The notes beneath the pieces are model-generated. The model was not told the origin of the DNA, ran no database searches, and worked only from the letters and a program-made list of their open reading frames with translations. This document shows, in pieces, positions 52,578 to 61,132 of a stretch of DNA of 64,000 bases (the stretch's first letter is position 1; every line of letters starts with the position of its first letter). The stretch covers positions 4,532,001 to 4,596,000 of the forward strand of contig NZ_CP126093.1 in assembly GCF_030123065.1 (NCBI RefSeq). Reading direction: 5' to 3'. Position numbers and translations under genes: made by a program. This DNA comes from Neobacillus sp. DY30 (GTDB lineage: Bacteria > Bacillota > Bacilli > Bacillales > Cytobacillaceae).

Positions 52578-54410
52578 CTATTTTTCTTCCTTAATCTCTT
52601 CAAATTCAGCGTCGACTACATTGTCATCTTTAGGGCCTGTTGCTCCGCCTTCTGCACCTTGTGCTCCTTGTGCGGCTTGAGCAGCTTGTTCATATAGCTT
52701 AACAGTTAAAGCTTGAACAATTTCTTGTAATGCATCCTTTTTAGCACGGATTTCGGCTAAGTCATTGCTGTCAATTGCTGCTTTTAAAGCATCTTTAGCT
52801 TCATTCGCTTGTGCAACCTCACCAGCATCTACTTTTCCTTCAAGATCTTTTAATGTCTTTTCTGTTGTGAAGACTAATTGATCTGCTTCATTACGAAGCT
52901 CCACTTCTTCTTTGCGTTGCTTGTCAGCTTCAGCGTTTTCTTCTGCTTCTCTGACCATTTTTTGAATTTCTTCATCGGAAAGACCAGTTGAAGATTTGAT
53001 TGTAATTTGTTGCTCTTTATTTGTACCAAGGTCTTTTGCTCTTACATTTACAATACCGTTTTTATCGATATCAAAAGTTACTTCGATCTGAGGGATTCCA
53101 CGTGGTGCTGGTGGAATATCTGATAATTGGAAGCGTCCTAATGTTTTATTTAGGTTCGCCATTGGGCGTTCCCCTTGAAGTACATGGATATCAACAGCAG
53201 TTTGATTATCTGCAGCAGTTGAGAATACTTGTGATTTAGATGTTGGAATTGTTGTATTGCGGTCGATTAACTTTGTAAATACGCCGCCCATTGTTTCAAT
53301 ACCAAGTGAAAGTGGTGTTACGTCAAGTAAAACTACATCCTTAACATCACCAGTGATTACGCCGCCTTGAATAGCAGCACCCATTGCTACTACTTCGTCT
53401 GGGTTTACTCCGCGGTGCGGCTCTTTACCTGTTGCTTTCTTAATAGCCTCTTGAACAGCAGGAATACGAGTTGATCCACCTACAAGAATAACCTTATCAA
53501 GTTGTGAAGCTGAAAGTCCCGCATCACTTAATGCTTGACGAGTTGGTCCCATTGTACGTTCAACAAGATGAGCAGATAACTCATCAAATTTTGCTCTAGT
53601 CATTGTTACTTCTAGATGTAGCGGACCAGCAGCTCCAGCTGTGATAAATGGTAAAGAAATTTGCGTTGAAGCTACTCCGGATAAGTCCTTTTTCGCCTTT
53701 TCAGCAGCATCCTTTAAACGTTGTAGTGCCATTTTATCTTGTGATAAGTCAATACCATTTTCTTTTTTGAATTGATCTACTAGGTAGTCAATAATAACCT
53801 GGTCAAAGTCGTCGCCGCCAAGACGGTTATCACCAGCAGTTGCTTTGACTTCAAATACACCATCCCCTAGTTCAAGGATAGATACGTCGAATGTACCGCC
53901 GCCAAGGTCATAAACAAGAATCGTTTGGTCTTCATCTGTTTTATCTAAACCGTACGCAAGCGCTGCAGCAGTTGGCTCGTTGATAATACGCTCAACTTCT
54001 AAACCAGCAATTCTTCCTGCATCCTTTGTTGCTTGACGCTCTGCATCATTAAAGTAAGCAGGTACAGTAATAACCGCTTTTGTAACCGGCTCGCCTAAAT
54101 AATCTTCAGCATAAGATTTTAAATATTGAAGGATAATAGCTGACATTTCTTGTGGAGTATAGTTTTTACCTTCTACTTCCACTTTATAATCTGTTCCCAT
54201 ATGGCGTTTAATCGACATGATGGTATTTGGGTTCGTAACAGCCTGACGCTTAGCCACTTCCCCAATTTGGCGTTCACTGTTTTTAAATGCTACCACAGAT
54301 GGTGTTGTACGGTTTCCTTCTGGATTTGGAATAACCTTTGGCTCGCCGCCTTCAAGAACGGCAACACATGAGTTAGTTGTACCAAGGTCAATACCGATAA
54401 TTTTACTCAT
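52578..54410 (-). CDS. dnaK: Chaperone DnaK
   Basis: A 610-residue Hsp70. The ATPase domain begins GIDLGTTNSCVAVLEGG, with LVYDLGGGTFDVSIL and ILVGGSTRIPAVQ. The substrate-binding domain starts near residue 365 (DVTPLSLGIETMGG), and the lid ends in a Gln/Ala/Gly-rich tail. It lacks the extra segment of proteobacterial DnaK, as in other Gram-positives. It is the third gene of the CIRCE operon. Confidence 0.98.
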   Translation of the reverse strand: MSKIIGIDLGTTNSCVAVLEGGEPKVIPNPEGNRTTPSVVAFKNSERQIGEVAKRQAVTNPNTIMSIKRHMGTDYKVEVEGKNYTPQEMSAIILQYLKSYAEDYLGEPVTKAVITVPAYFNDAERQATKDAGRIAGLEVERIINEPTAAALAYGLDKTDEDQTILVYDLGGGTFDVSILELGDGVFEVKATAGDNRLGGDDFDQVIIDYLVDQFKKENGIDLSQDKMALQRLKDAAEKAKKDLSGVASTQISLPFITAGAAGPLHLEVTMTRAKFDELSAHLVERTMGPTRQALSDAGLSASQLDKVILVGGSTRIPAVQEAIKKATGKEPHRGVNPDEVVAMGAAIQGGVITGDVKDVVLLDVTPLSLGIETMGGVFTKLIDRNTTIPTSKSQVFSTAADNQTAVDIHVLQGERPMANLNKTLGRFQLSDIPPAPRGIPQIEVTFDIDKNGIVNVRAKDLGTNKEQQITIKSSTGLSDEEIQKMVREAEENAEADKQRKEEVELRNEADQLVFTTEKTLKDLEGKVDAGEVAQANEAKDALKAAIDSNDLAEIRAKKDALQEIVQALTVKLYEQAAQAAQGAQGAEGGATGPKDDNVVDAEFEEIKEEK

Positions 54411-54441
54411 AACCTTTTCCTCCTAGATAATAATATGTAAT

Positions 54442-55023
54442 CTATTGGTTTACTTTAACCATTGATGGGCGAATCAAACGATCCTTTAACATGTACCCTT
54501 TTTGGAATTCATCAGTCACAATATTTGGACCAAAATTCTCATCTTCCCCTTGCATTACGGCTTGATGAAAGTTCGGATCAAATTCTTTACCAACAGCTTC
54601 AATAGGTTCGACACCTTCTTTTTTCAGTGCCTCAACTAAACTGCGATATACCATTTCCATGCCTTGAAGCAATGTCTTGGTTTGCTCGTTATCCGCTTCA
54701 ATTTTTAAACCTCTTTCAAAGTTATCTAAAACCGGAAGCAATTCAGTGACCAATTTTTGAGCTTTATATTTTTCCCCTGCCTCGATATCTAATCGAGTAC
54801 GGCGGCGAAAGTTATCAAAATCAGCTTGAAGACGCAAGTAACGGTTATCTGCTTCTTCTAATTTACTAGTGAGGGTTTGAATTTCAGCAGCATAGTCTAT
54901 ATCTGTTGCATCTTCTTTGGAATTTCCTGCTTCATCAAAAACTGTTTCCACTTCCTCATCGGTAAGTTCAACTTGTTCATTCGTTTCTTCTTCGTTAAGA
55001 GTATTGTTCTTTTTTTCTGTCAA
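54442..55023 (-). CDS. grpE: Nucleotide exchange factor GrpE
   Basis: An approximately 193-residue exchange factor for DnaK. The acidic N-terminus is followed by a long coiled coil (residues 55-110) and the C-terminal beta domain with GKEFDPNFHQAVMQGEDE and GYMLKDRLIRPSMVKV. The start is a TTG at 55021-55023 behind AAGGAGGTGAG, an almost perfect ribosome binding site. An upstream in-frame ATG at 55068 would place that site inside the gene. Confidence 0.95.
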   Translation of the reverse strand: MTEKKNNTLNEEETNEQVELTDEEVETVFDEAGNSKEDATDIDYAAEIQTLTSKLEEADNRYLRLQADFDNFRRRTRLDIEAGEKYKAQKLVTELLPVLDNFERGLKIEADNEQTKTLLQGMEMVYRSLVEALKKEGVEPIEAVGKEFDPNFHQAVMQGEDENFGPNIVTDEFQKGYMLKDRLIRPSMVKVNQ

Positions 55024-55099
55024 CTTACTCACCTCCTTAAAGCAATGTCCCACATTTATTAAAGTCATAAAAGACGGGTGAAAGAGAGTATTTCATCTA

Positions 55100-55122
55100 G
55101 GTGTAATACGAAGTATTACACC
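55100..55122 (-). other. Hairpin between hrcA and grpE
   Basis: A perfect 10-bp stem (GGTGTAATAC / GTATTACACC) with a 3-base loop and no T run. In B. subtilis the dnaK operon message is processed between hrcA and grpE; this hairpin is well placed for such processing or for protecting the grpE-dnaK part. Confidence 0.6.
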
Positions 55123-55142
55123 CTTACTCAATATTTCCACTG

Positions 55143-56174
55143 CTAATATTTTTGATACAGGTTCGTTAATACTGAGGTTAAATCCTTACTTAAAAACTGT
55201 AGCAAGCTTATAACACGAGAATACTCCATTCTAGTTGGTCCAAGTATCGCAATAGTCCCTAAGCTTTCTGCGCCAACTGAATAAGTCGCTGTAATAAGGC
55301 TGCAATTTTCCATTGCACTGTTGTTATTTTCTCTGCCGATTTTTACATTGATACCGGCTGAGTCATTTTTAATTAACGGGTAAATCCACTCTTCGTGATC
55401 AATCATCTGTAAGAGAGTACGTATTTTGCTGATATCATGAAATTCCGGCTGGCTTAACATATTTGTTTTTCCACCGAAGAAGAGTTTTTCATTAACCGGC
55501 ATTTTAAGTGAATCAGCTATGGTGTGCAGCATGATATCATAATTTCGAATATGCTGTCTTAATAGTGTCGCTACTTCTTTATAGATTTTATCATTTAAAT
55601 CTTCAAGTGCTACCCCAGTCAACCGTTCGTTTAAAATGTTGACTGTCTTTTCCAAATCGCTCGCGTCAACTGTAGGAGGCAAATAAAATGTTCGGTTTTC
55701 AACATGTCCCGAGTCAGTAACGAAGATGGCTACTGCAGATTCCTTGTTTAAAGGTATTATTTGTATTCTCTTAAGTTTATTGAAGCTTGCAGCTGGACCT
55801 AAAACGATTGAAGTATAATTGGTTAGCTCAGATAAGATCTTTGCTGATTTTTGAATGATTTTCTCAAACTCAAATATCTTTTCTGCAAAAATTGATTGAA
55901 TAACCGAAATATCCTGCTTGTTTAATGCTTGAGGCGACAGTAAATGGTCTACATAGTACCGATAGCCTTTTTCAGAAGGAACACGGCCTGAAGAAGTATG
56001 AGTTTTTTCTATATAGCCAAGTTCTTCAAGGTCTGCCATTTCATTCCGAATGGTTGCTGAACTAAATGAAATTTCTTCTTTTTTCGACAAACTTCTTGAG
56101 CCGACAGGTTGTGCAGACCGAATAAAATCATCAACAATAACCTGAAGAATCAATAATTGACGATCTGTTAACAC
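55143..56174 (-). CDS. hrcA: Heat-inducible repressor HrcA
   Basis: A 343-residue repressor of CIRCE-controlled chaperone genes. The N-terminal winged helix is at residues 1-75 (QPVGSRSLSKKEEISFSSATIRNEMADLEELGYIEKTHTSSGRVPSEKGYRYYV region), followed by a GAF-like domain. GroEL helps it fold, which links repression to chaperone supply. It is the first gene of the operon, with CIRCE directly upstream. Confidence 0.97.
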   Translation of the reverse strand: MLTDRQLLILQVIVDDFIRSAQPVGSRSLSKKEEISFSSATIRNEMADLEELGYIEKTHTSSGRVPSEKGYRYYVDHLLSPQALNKQDISVIQSIFAEKIFEFEKIIQKSAKILSELTNYTSIVLGPAASFNKLKRIQIIPLNKESAVAIFVTDSGHVENRTFYLPPTVDASDLEKTVNILNERLTGVALEDLNDKIYKEVATLLRQHIRNYDIMLHTIADSLKMPVNEKLFFGGKTNMLSQPEFHDISKIRTLLQMIDHEEWIYPLIKNDSAGINVKIGRENNNSAMENCSLITATYSVGAESLGTIAILGPTRMEYSRVISLLQFLSKDLTSVLTNLYQKY

Positions 56175-56189
56175 CTTTCATCACCTCTG

Positions 56190-56216
56190 TTAGCACTCAT
56201 TGAAGTCGAGTGCTAA
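56190..56216. promoter_or_regulatory. CIRCE operator
   Basis: TTAGCACTC, nine bases, GAGTGCTAA: an exact match to the HrcA-binding consensus, 15 bases upstream of the hrcA start codon. Confidence 0.97.
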
Positions 56217-56228
56217 ATCTAATAATAA

Positions 56229-56256
56229 ATTATCAAAAATAGGGGGATGGTGTCAA
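56229..56256 (-). promoter_or_regulatory. Sigma-A promoter of the hrcA-grpE-dnaK-dnaJ operon
   Basis: On the minus strand a perfect TTGACA is followed after 16 bases by GATAAT (or after 18 by TAATTT), just upstream of CIRCE. Confidence 0.8.
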
Positions 56257-56278
56257 TCATTTGATACTAAGAAATTGC

Positions 56279-56300
56279 AAAGTCACATAGCTGACTTTTT
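56279..56300 (-). terminator. Weak hairpin after hemW
   Basis: A 7-bp stem (AAAGTCA / TGACTTT) close to the hemW stop. The T content afterwards is low, so termination is uncertain. Confidence 0.4.
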
Positions 56301-57441
56301 AGTTTGTGACCCCTAAAAATGATTGAAAAACCTCATTTCCAAGCAGACGCCCTGTTTTTGTTAAATATATATTATCGTCTTTCATTTCTACCCACTTTTT
56401 CGCAATCAAATCTGCTATTTCTTTTTCAAATAATTGCCTTGGGTCTAGTCCAAATTTATCCATAAAATGCGCGATTGAAACACCAGCTGTTTTACGTAAC
56501 CCTAAGAACATTTCTTCTTCAATTTGTTCTGCTTTTGAAGTTTGGTGTTCTTGAAAGATAGGGAGATTTCCGTCTGCAATTTGTTCCATATATTTTTTCA
56601 ATGGTCCTGCATTGGAACGTCTCCAGCCATTCACATAGCTGTGAGCTCCTGCACCAAACCCATAATAGTAATCGTTATTCCAGTAGGTTAGATTGTGTTT
56701 ACTTTCATAACCTGGTTTTGAGAAATTACTTATTTCATACTGGCTATAACCGTGCTGTTCCATTTCCTCCATTAGCAGCATATACATCGCTGCTTCCGTA
56801 TCTTCTCCCGGTGTAGGAAGTTTTCCTTTTTGCATAAGATTGTAAAAAACGGTCTTAGGTTCAATAATTAACGAGTAGGCCGAATAATGTTGAATGTCTA
56901 GTGTAAAAGCTTGTGTCAATGACTCTTTTAAATCAGTAATGGTTTGGGTCGGCAGACTGAAAATTAAATCAATGCTGATGTTTTCGAAGCCAATAGACTT
57001 GGCATTGTCTACCGTTTGGTAAACATCCCTAGCCCGATGTACACGGCCAATACTTTTTAATAATTCATCATTGAAGGTTTGAACTCCAAGACTAAGTCGG
57101 TTTACACCTGCATCTTTTAATATTTGTAACTTTCCTTTGGTTAAATCACCTGGATTTGCTTCGAAAGTAAATTCAACATTGTTACCCATTGGTAAGTTTC
57201 TGGTTATACTTTCGCAAAACCGTTCTAGCTGTTTTTCATTTAAGGAGGTGGGTGTACCGCCGCCAACAAATATAGTATCCAGTTGATTGGTTGGATATTG
57301 GTGTAACGTAAGAATCATTTCCTGTTCGAGTGCCTGTAAATATTCATCAACTGGCTGCCCTTTTAGAAAAACTTTATTAAAATCACAGTAATGGCAAATA
57401 TGTTCACAAAAGGGGATATGGAGATAGGCAGCTTTTATCAT
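56299..57441 (-). CDS. hemW: Radical SAM haem chaperone HemW
   Basis: A 380-residue protein formerly called HemN-like or YqeR. The radical SAM cysteines are CEHICHYC (CX3CX2C) near residues 12-19, in the context YLHIPFCEHICHYCDF. Lacking the extra N-terminus of coproporphyrinogen dehydrogenase, it fits HemW, which inserts haem into respiratory proteins. The C-terminal HemN_C domain is present. It follows lepA by 82 bases. Confidence 0.92.
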   Translation of the reverse strand: MIKAAYLHIPFCEHICHYCDFNKVFLKGQPVDEYLQALEQEMILTLHQYPTNQLDTIFVGGGTPTSLNEKQLERFCESITRNLPMGNNVEFTFEANPGDLTKGKLQILKDAGVNRLSLGVQTFNDELLKSIGRVHRARDVYQTVDNAKSIGFENISIDLIFSLPTQTITDLKESLTQAFTLDIQHYSAYSLIIEPKTVFYNLMQKGKLPTPGEDTEAAMYMLLMEEMEQHGYSQYEISNFSKPGYESKHNLTYWNNDYYYGFGAGAHSYVNGWRRSNAGPLKKYMEQIADGNLPIFQEHQTSKAEQIEEEMFLGLRKTAGVSIAHFMDKFGLDPRQLFEKEIADLIAKKWVEMKDDNIYLTKTGRLLGNEVFQSFLGVTN

Positions 57442-57523
57442 ACTTTCACCTTCTTTTCATGTAACCAAAAGGAGGCTGGATTTCGCCTTTTGATAGACTC
57501 GTCCTAACCTCCCGTTTTGTTTT

Positions 57524-59359
57524 TTATTTTTTTGTATTGTTGTCATCCATTTTTAGGACAGCCATGAAGGCTTCTTGTGGTACTTCGACAGAACCAACCT
57601 GTTTCATCCGCTTCTTACCTTCTTTTTGTTTCTCGAGCAGCTTACGTTTTCGGGAGATATCTCCCCCATAGCATTTAGCCAATACGTTTTTACCCATGGA
57701 TTTTATTGTTGAACGAGCAATGATTTTTTGACCAATAGCAGCTTGGACAGGAACTTCGAATTGCTGCCTTGGGATTAATTCCTTCAGCTTCTCAACAATG
57801 ACTTTGCCACGTTCGTAGGCAAAATCCCTATGAACGATAAAGCTTAAGGCATCCACCTTTTCAGCGTTTAACAATATATCCATCTTAACCAATTTAGATG
57901 GTTTGTAGCCAATTAATTCATAATCAAATGATGCATAGCCTCGCGTGCTAGATTTAAGTTGATCAAAGAAATCATAAACAATTTCTGCTAACGGAATCTC
58001 ATAGATGATGCCTACACGGTTTTCACCTTGGTATTGCATATCAATAAAAATACCACGCTTTTGCTGACACAGTTCCATAATCGCACCGACATATTCATTT
58101 GGCGCCATCATCGTTGCTTTTACATACGGCTCTTCGACACGGTCAATTTTCTGTGGATCCGGAAGATTAGAAGGGTTATCCACTTTCATTTGAGTGCCAT
58201 CTGTCATGTGTACCTCATAGATAACACTTGGAGCTGTTGTAATCAAATCAATTTTGAACTCACGCTCAATCCGCTCTTGAATAATCTCCATATGAAGAAG
58301 TCCTAAGAACCCACAGCGGAAACCAAAGCCTAGTGCTTGGGAAGTTTCAGGCTCGAATTGAAGCGCAGAATCATTTAACTGCAACTTTTCGAGTGCTTCA
58401 CGTAAATCATTAAATTTCGCCGTATCGATTGGGTATAAACCGCAATACACCATTGGATTTAATTTACGGTAACCTGGCAGTGGTTCGGTGGCACCATTTT
58501 TTGCATTTGTAATCGTATCACCGACACGAGTATCTCCGACATTTTTAATAGATGCTGAAAGGAACCCAACATCCCCAACCGTTAACTCGTCTAGAAGTGT
58601 AGCTTTTGGTGTAAATACCCCTACTTCATTCACTTCAAATTCTGCACCGGTCGCCATCATTTTAATTTTATCGCCCACTTTTACGCTGCCTTCAACAACT
58701 CGAATATAGGCCACGACGCCACGATAGGCATCGTAAAGGGAATCAAAAATCAATGCTTTTAATGGAGCTTCAGGGTCACCAGTCGGAGCAGGAACACTTT
58801 TCACTACCTGTTCGAGAATTTCCTCAATTCCAATACCAGCTTTAGCAGATGCTAATACTGCTTCAGAAGCGTCAAGTCCAATAACCTCTTCAATTTCATT
58901 GCGGACTCTTTCTGGCTCAGCACTTGGTAAATCGATTTTATTAATAACCGGCAGTATTTCTAGATTATTATCTAATGCAAGGTAAACGTTGGCCAAAGTT
59001 TGCGCTTCAATACCTTGTGCTGCGTCAACGACTAAAACAGCACCTTCACATGCAGCAAGGGAACGAGAAACCTCATAGGTGAAATCGACGTGTCCCGGTG
59101 TATCGATAAGATGGAAGGTATACTCTTCCCCATCTTTAGCTTTGTATTTTAATTGTACAGCATTTAACTTAATGGTAATTCCGCGTTCTCTTTCTAAATC
59201 CATAGAATCTAATAGCTGATTCTTCATTTCACGGGATGTTAATGCATTCGTTTTTTCTAATATACGGTCAGCTAAGGTTGATTTCCCATGGTCAATATGG
59301 GCAATAATCGAGAAATTTCTTATCTTTGATTGTCTTTTTAATTTATCTTCTCTGTTCAT
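57524..59359 (-). CDS. lepA: Elongation factor 4 (LepA)
   Basis: A 611-residue translational GTPase that acts on stalled or mis-translocated ribosomes. G1 is AHIDHGKST, G3 DTPGHVDF, and G4 NKIDLP. The unique C-terminal domain ends KCYGGDISRKRKLLEKQKEGKKRMKQ. AGGAGTG precedes the ATG at 59359; the frame is open 72 bases upstream but that part is not conserved. Confidence 0.97.
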   Translation of the reverse strand: MNREDKLKRQSKIRNFSIIAHIDHGKSTLADRILEKTNALTSREMKNQLLDSMDLERERGITIKLNAVQLKYKAKDGEEYTFHLIDTPGHVDFTYEVSRSLAACEGAVLVVDAAQGIEAQTLANVYLALDNNLEILPVINKIDLPSAEPERVRNEIEEVIGLDASEAVLASAKAGIGIEEILEQVVKSVPAPTGDPEAPLKALIFDSLYDAYRGVVAYIRVVEGSVKVGDKIKMMATGAEFEVNEVGVFTPKATLLDELTVGDVGFLSASIKNVGDTRVGDTITNAKNGATEPLPGYRKLNPMVYCGLYPIDTAKFNDLREALEKLQLNDSALQFEPETSQALGFGFRCGFLGLLHMEIIQERIEREFKIDLITTAPSVIYEVHMTDGTQMKVDNPSNLPDPQKIDRVEEPYVKATMMAPNEYVGAIMELCQQKRGIFIDMQYQGENRVGIIYEIPLAEIVYDFFDQLKSSTRGYASFDYELIGYKPSKLVKMDILLNAEKVDALSFIVHRDFAYERGKVIVEKLKELIPRQQFEVPVQAAIGQKIIARSTIKSMGKNVLAKCYGGDISRKRKLLEKQKEGKKRMKQVGSVEVPQEAFMAVLKMDDNNTKK

Positions 59360-59501
59360 GTATTTCACTCCTACTATAACTCGCACAAGTACACTATTTT
59401 TGATTATATCAGTACGGGAAATAAGATTCAATGAAAACTAAAAGAGGGTGGTTTTACAATAAAAAATAGCGGTACCCTATATAGGAACCGCCGGCATTTA
59501 T

Positions 59502-59828
59502 TCATTGAGTAATAAGATTAATAAGTTTTTCCGAAGCTGTAGAAACACCTTCGGAAATCTTCTTTCCCATCGAAGAAAAAAAATTAAAGGCACTTATTTC
59601 CTCCAGCTTCTTTTTCTTTTCATCTATATCATGACTCGAGATGTCATTTCCCAAGAATGTGGCCTTAACATGGTCACCATTATCATTTAAGGCAACTGCA
59701 TTTTGAAAATTGGGATCATCATAGCCTTTCATTTTATGAATACCGTCATTTGCTAACTGCATACCTGCTAAAACCGATATGAACATAAGCGCAACGATAC
59801 AAAAAAATTTCAGCATGAACATTTTCAT
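59502..59828 (-). CDS. yqxA: YqxA family protein (DUF3679)
   Basis: A 108-residue protein with one N-terminal transmembrane helix and an extracytoplasmic helical tail. The GMQLANDGIHKMKGYDDP region is typical of the family. It lies between spoIIP and lepA, as in B. subtilis, and probably belongs to the sporulation transcript. Function is unknown. AGGAGC precedes the ATG. Confidence 0.85.
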   Translation of the reverse strand: MKMFMLKFFCIVALMFISVLAGMQLANDGIHKMKGYDDPNFQNAVALNDNGDHVKATFLGNDISSHDIDEKKKKLEEISAFNFFSSMGKKISEGVSTASEKLINLITQ

Positions 59829-59847
59829 AGGACATGCTCCTTTACTT

Positions 59848-61038
59848 CTATTGTTTATCTGTGGATTGATCTACATCATAATTTACTTTCTCTGCCTGCC
59901 AGAAATATTCACTAAAAACATCTGCAAGTGCTTCAGCTGAACGGTTTAACTCTTCAAATGTATTATCAACTCCGCCAAATTCAATTAACAACGCATTTTC
60001 AGAGAGATTTTGATTGTATACACCGTTAGAGCCGGCGTCCTTTTTCATTAGGACTCCCCAACTAATCCCTTTGTATTTTTCTTGTAATAAGTTATGGAGG
60101 TCCGTTGCTAATTTTAAATTTTTTTCATAATTAGGGTTTTTTCCGCCAACAACAAAAACTAACTGTGCATAAGCCTGTCCATTAATAATAGGGGTTGTTT
60201 TATCCTTACGTCTGGCATCTCGATGGATGTCAATTAAATAATGAATATCTTTATTTGTTGCCATAGCTTCCCGTACCAATTCACCAGATTTCGAATAGGC
60301 ACCAGCCATTTTTACAGACCCCATTACATCTGATTTATCAATGGATGTCCCTATCCCTCTCGCCTCTAAACCTGCTTTTAATTGATCTCCTATTTTGGTG
60401 ACATTCAACTGAGAATGATAAGCAAGGTCTGGGTCGGTGACTCCCTGAAGGTATGGGAGATAGGACTCACGATTATGCGTAAAGTAGAGGTGTACGACCT
60501 TTTTATTTCCTGTCGTAAGTGACGGTGATGGTTTATCACCACTGCCGCTGCCTTCATTAATGCCCTCTAAATTTTGCAGGGATGCTTCACGTTCCGCCTT
60601 CATTATTTCAATTGGGGGAGCAGATTCCATCGGCATATTTGTATAATTGGAACCTTCTCCAGCCACGATGATTTTCCCATCAAACTGATCAAATCCTGGA
60701 AGTTCTCTCCCTAAAAGGCTCCTAGGGTCATTTAAATTAATATTGCTTGAAAGCTTAAAAATTAAGTTGGTTAACTTCGGGCTTGCTGTTAAATCATCCT
60801 CTATGGATAAGAAATGATGATTCTCCCAAGCCATTAGTTGATAGAGCATTTTTCCATTTACTTCGTTTGTTGCCGTATTAACAGAATTAGACATCGGCCT
60901 AAACTGTGGCTTTAAAGATGTTAATAGCCCGCTAATAGAAAAAACCAATAGCATAAACAAAAGGATAAAAGAGGTTACTTTTATTAGATTTGTCCCTTGC
61001 ACTGTCAAAAACAATCCAGAATTCCTAGCAGATTTCAT
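59848..61038 (-). CDS. spoIIP: Stage II sporulation protein P
   Basis: A 396-residue membrane-bound amidase and endopeptidase that, with SpoIID and SpoIIM, thins septal peptidoglycan to drive engulfment. One N-terminal transmembrane helix (VTSFILLFMLLVFSISGLL) is present. The SpoIIP amidase domain spans about residues 175-385, with VHLYFTHNRESYLPY, LIDIHRDA and LIEFGGVDN carrying zinc and catalytic residues. AGAGGTGG precedes the ATG at 61038; an upstream in-frame ATG is not used. Confidence 0.96.
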   Translation of the reverse strand: MKSARNSGLFLTVQGTNLIKVTSFILLFMLLVFSISGLLTSLKPQFRPMSNSVNTATNEVNGKMLYQLMAWENHHFLSIEDDLTASPKLTNLIFKLSSNINLNDPRSLLGRELPGFDQFDGKIIVAGEGSNYTNMPMESAPPIEIMKAEREASLQNLEGINEGSGSGDKPSPSLTTGNKKVVHLYFTHNRESYLPYLQGVTDPDLAYHSQLNVTKIGDQLKAGLEARGIGTSIDKSDVMGSVKMAGAYSKSGELVREAMATNKDIHYLIDIHRDARRKDKTTPIINGQAYAQLVFVVGGKNPNYEKNLKLATDLHNLLQEKYKGISWGVLMKKDAGSNGVYNQNLSENALLIEFGGVDNTFEELNRSAEALADVFSEYFWQAEKVNYDVDQSTDKQ

Positions 61039-61056
61039 GGTTCCACCTCTCAATTT

Positions 61057-61090
61057 AATTCTAGTAAATACTTATGACATTACTAGAATT
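61057..61090. other. Intergenic hairpin between gpr and spoIIP
   Basis: A perfect 11-bp inverted repeat (AATTCTAGTAA / TTACTAGAATT) with a 12-base loop. It has no T run in either direction. It could be an operator or an RNA stability element; nothing identifies a binding protein. Confidence 0.55.
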
Positions 61091-61132
61091 GCTAGAACCA
61101 TTTTTCGCAATTGTGAGGTGGCCCCTTACCAG

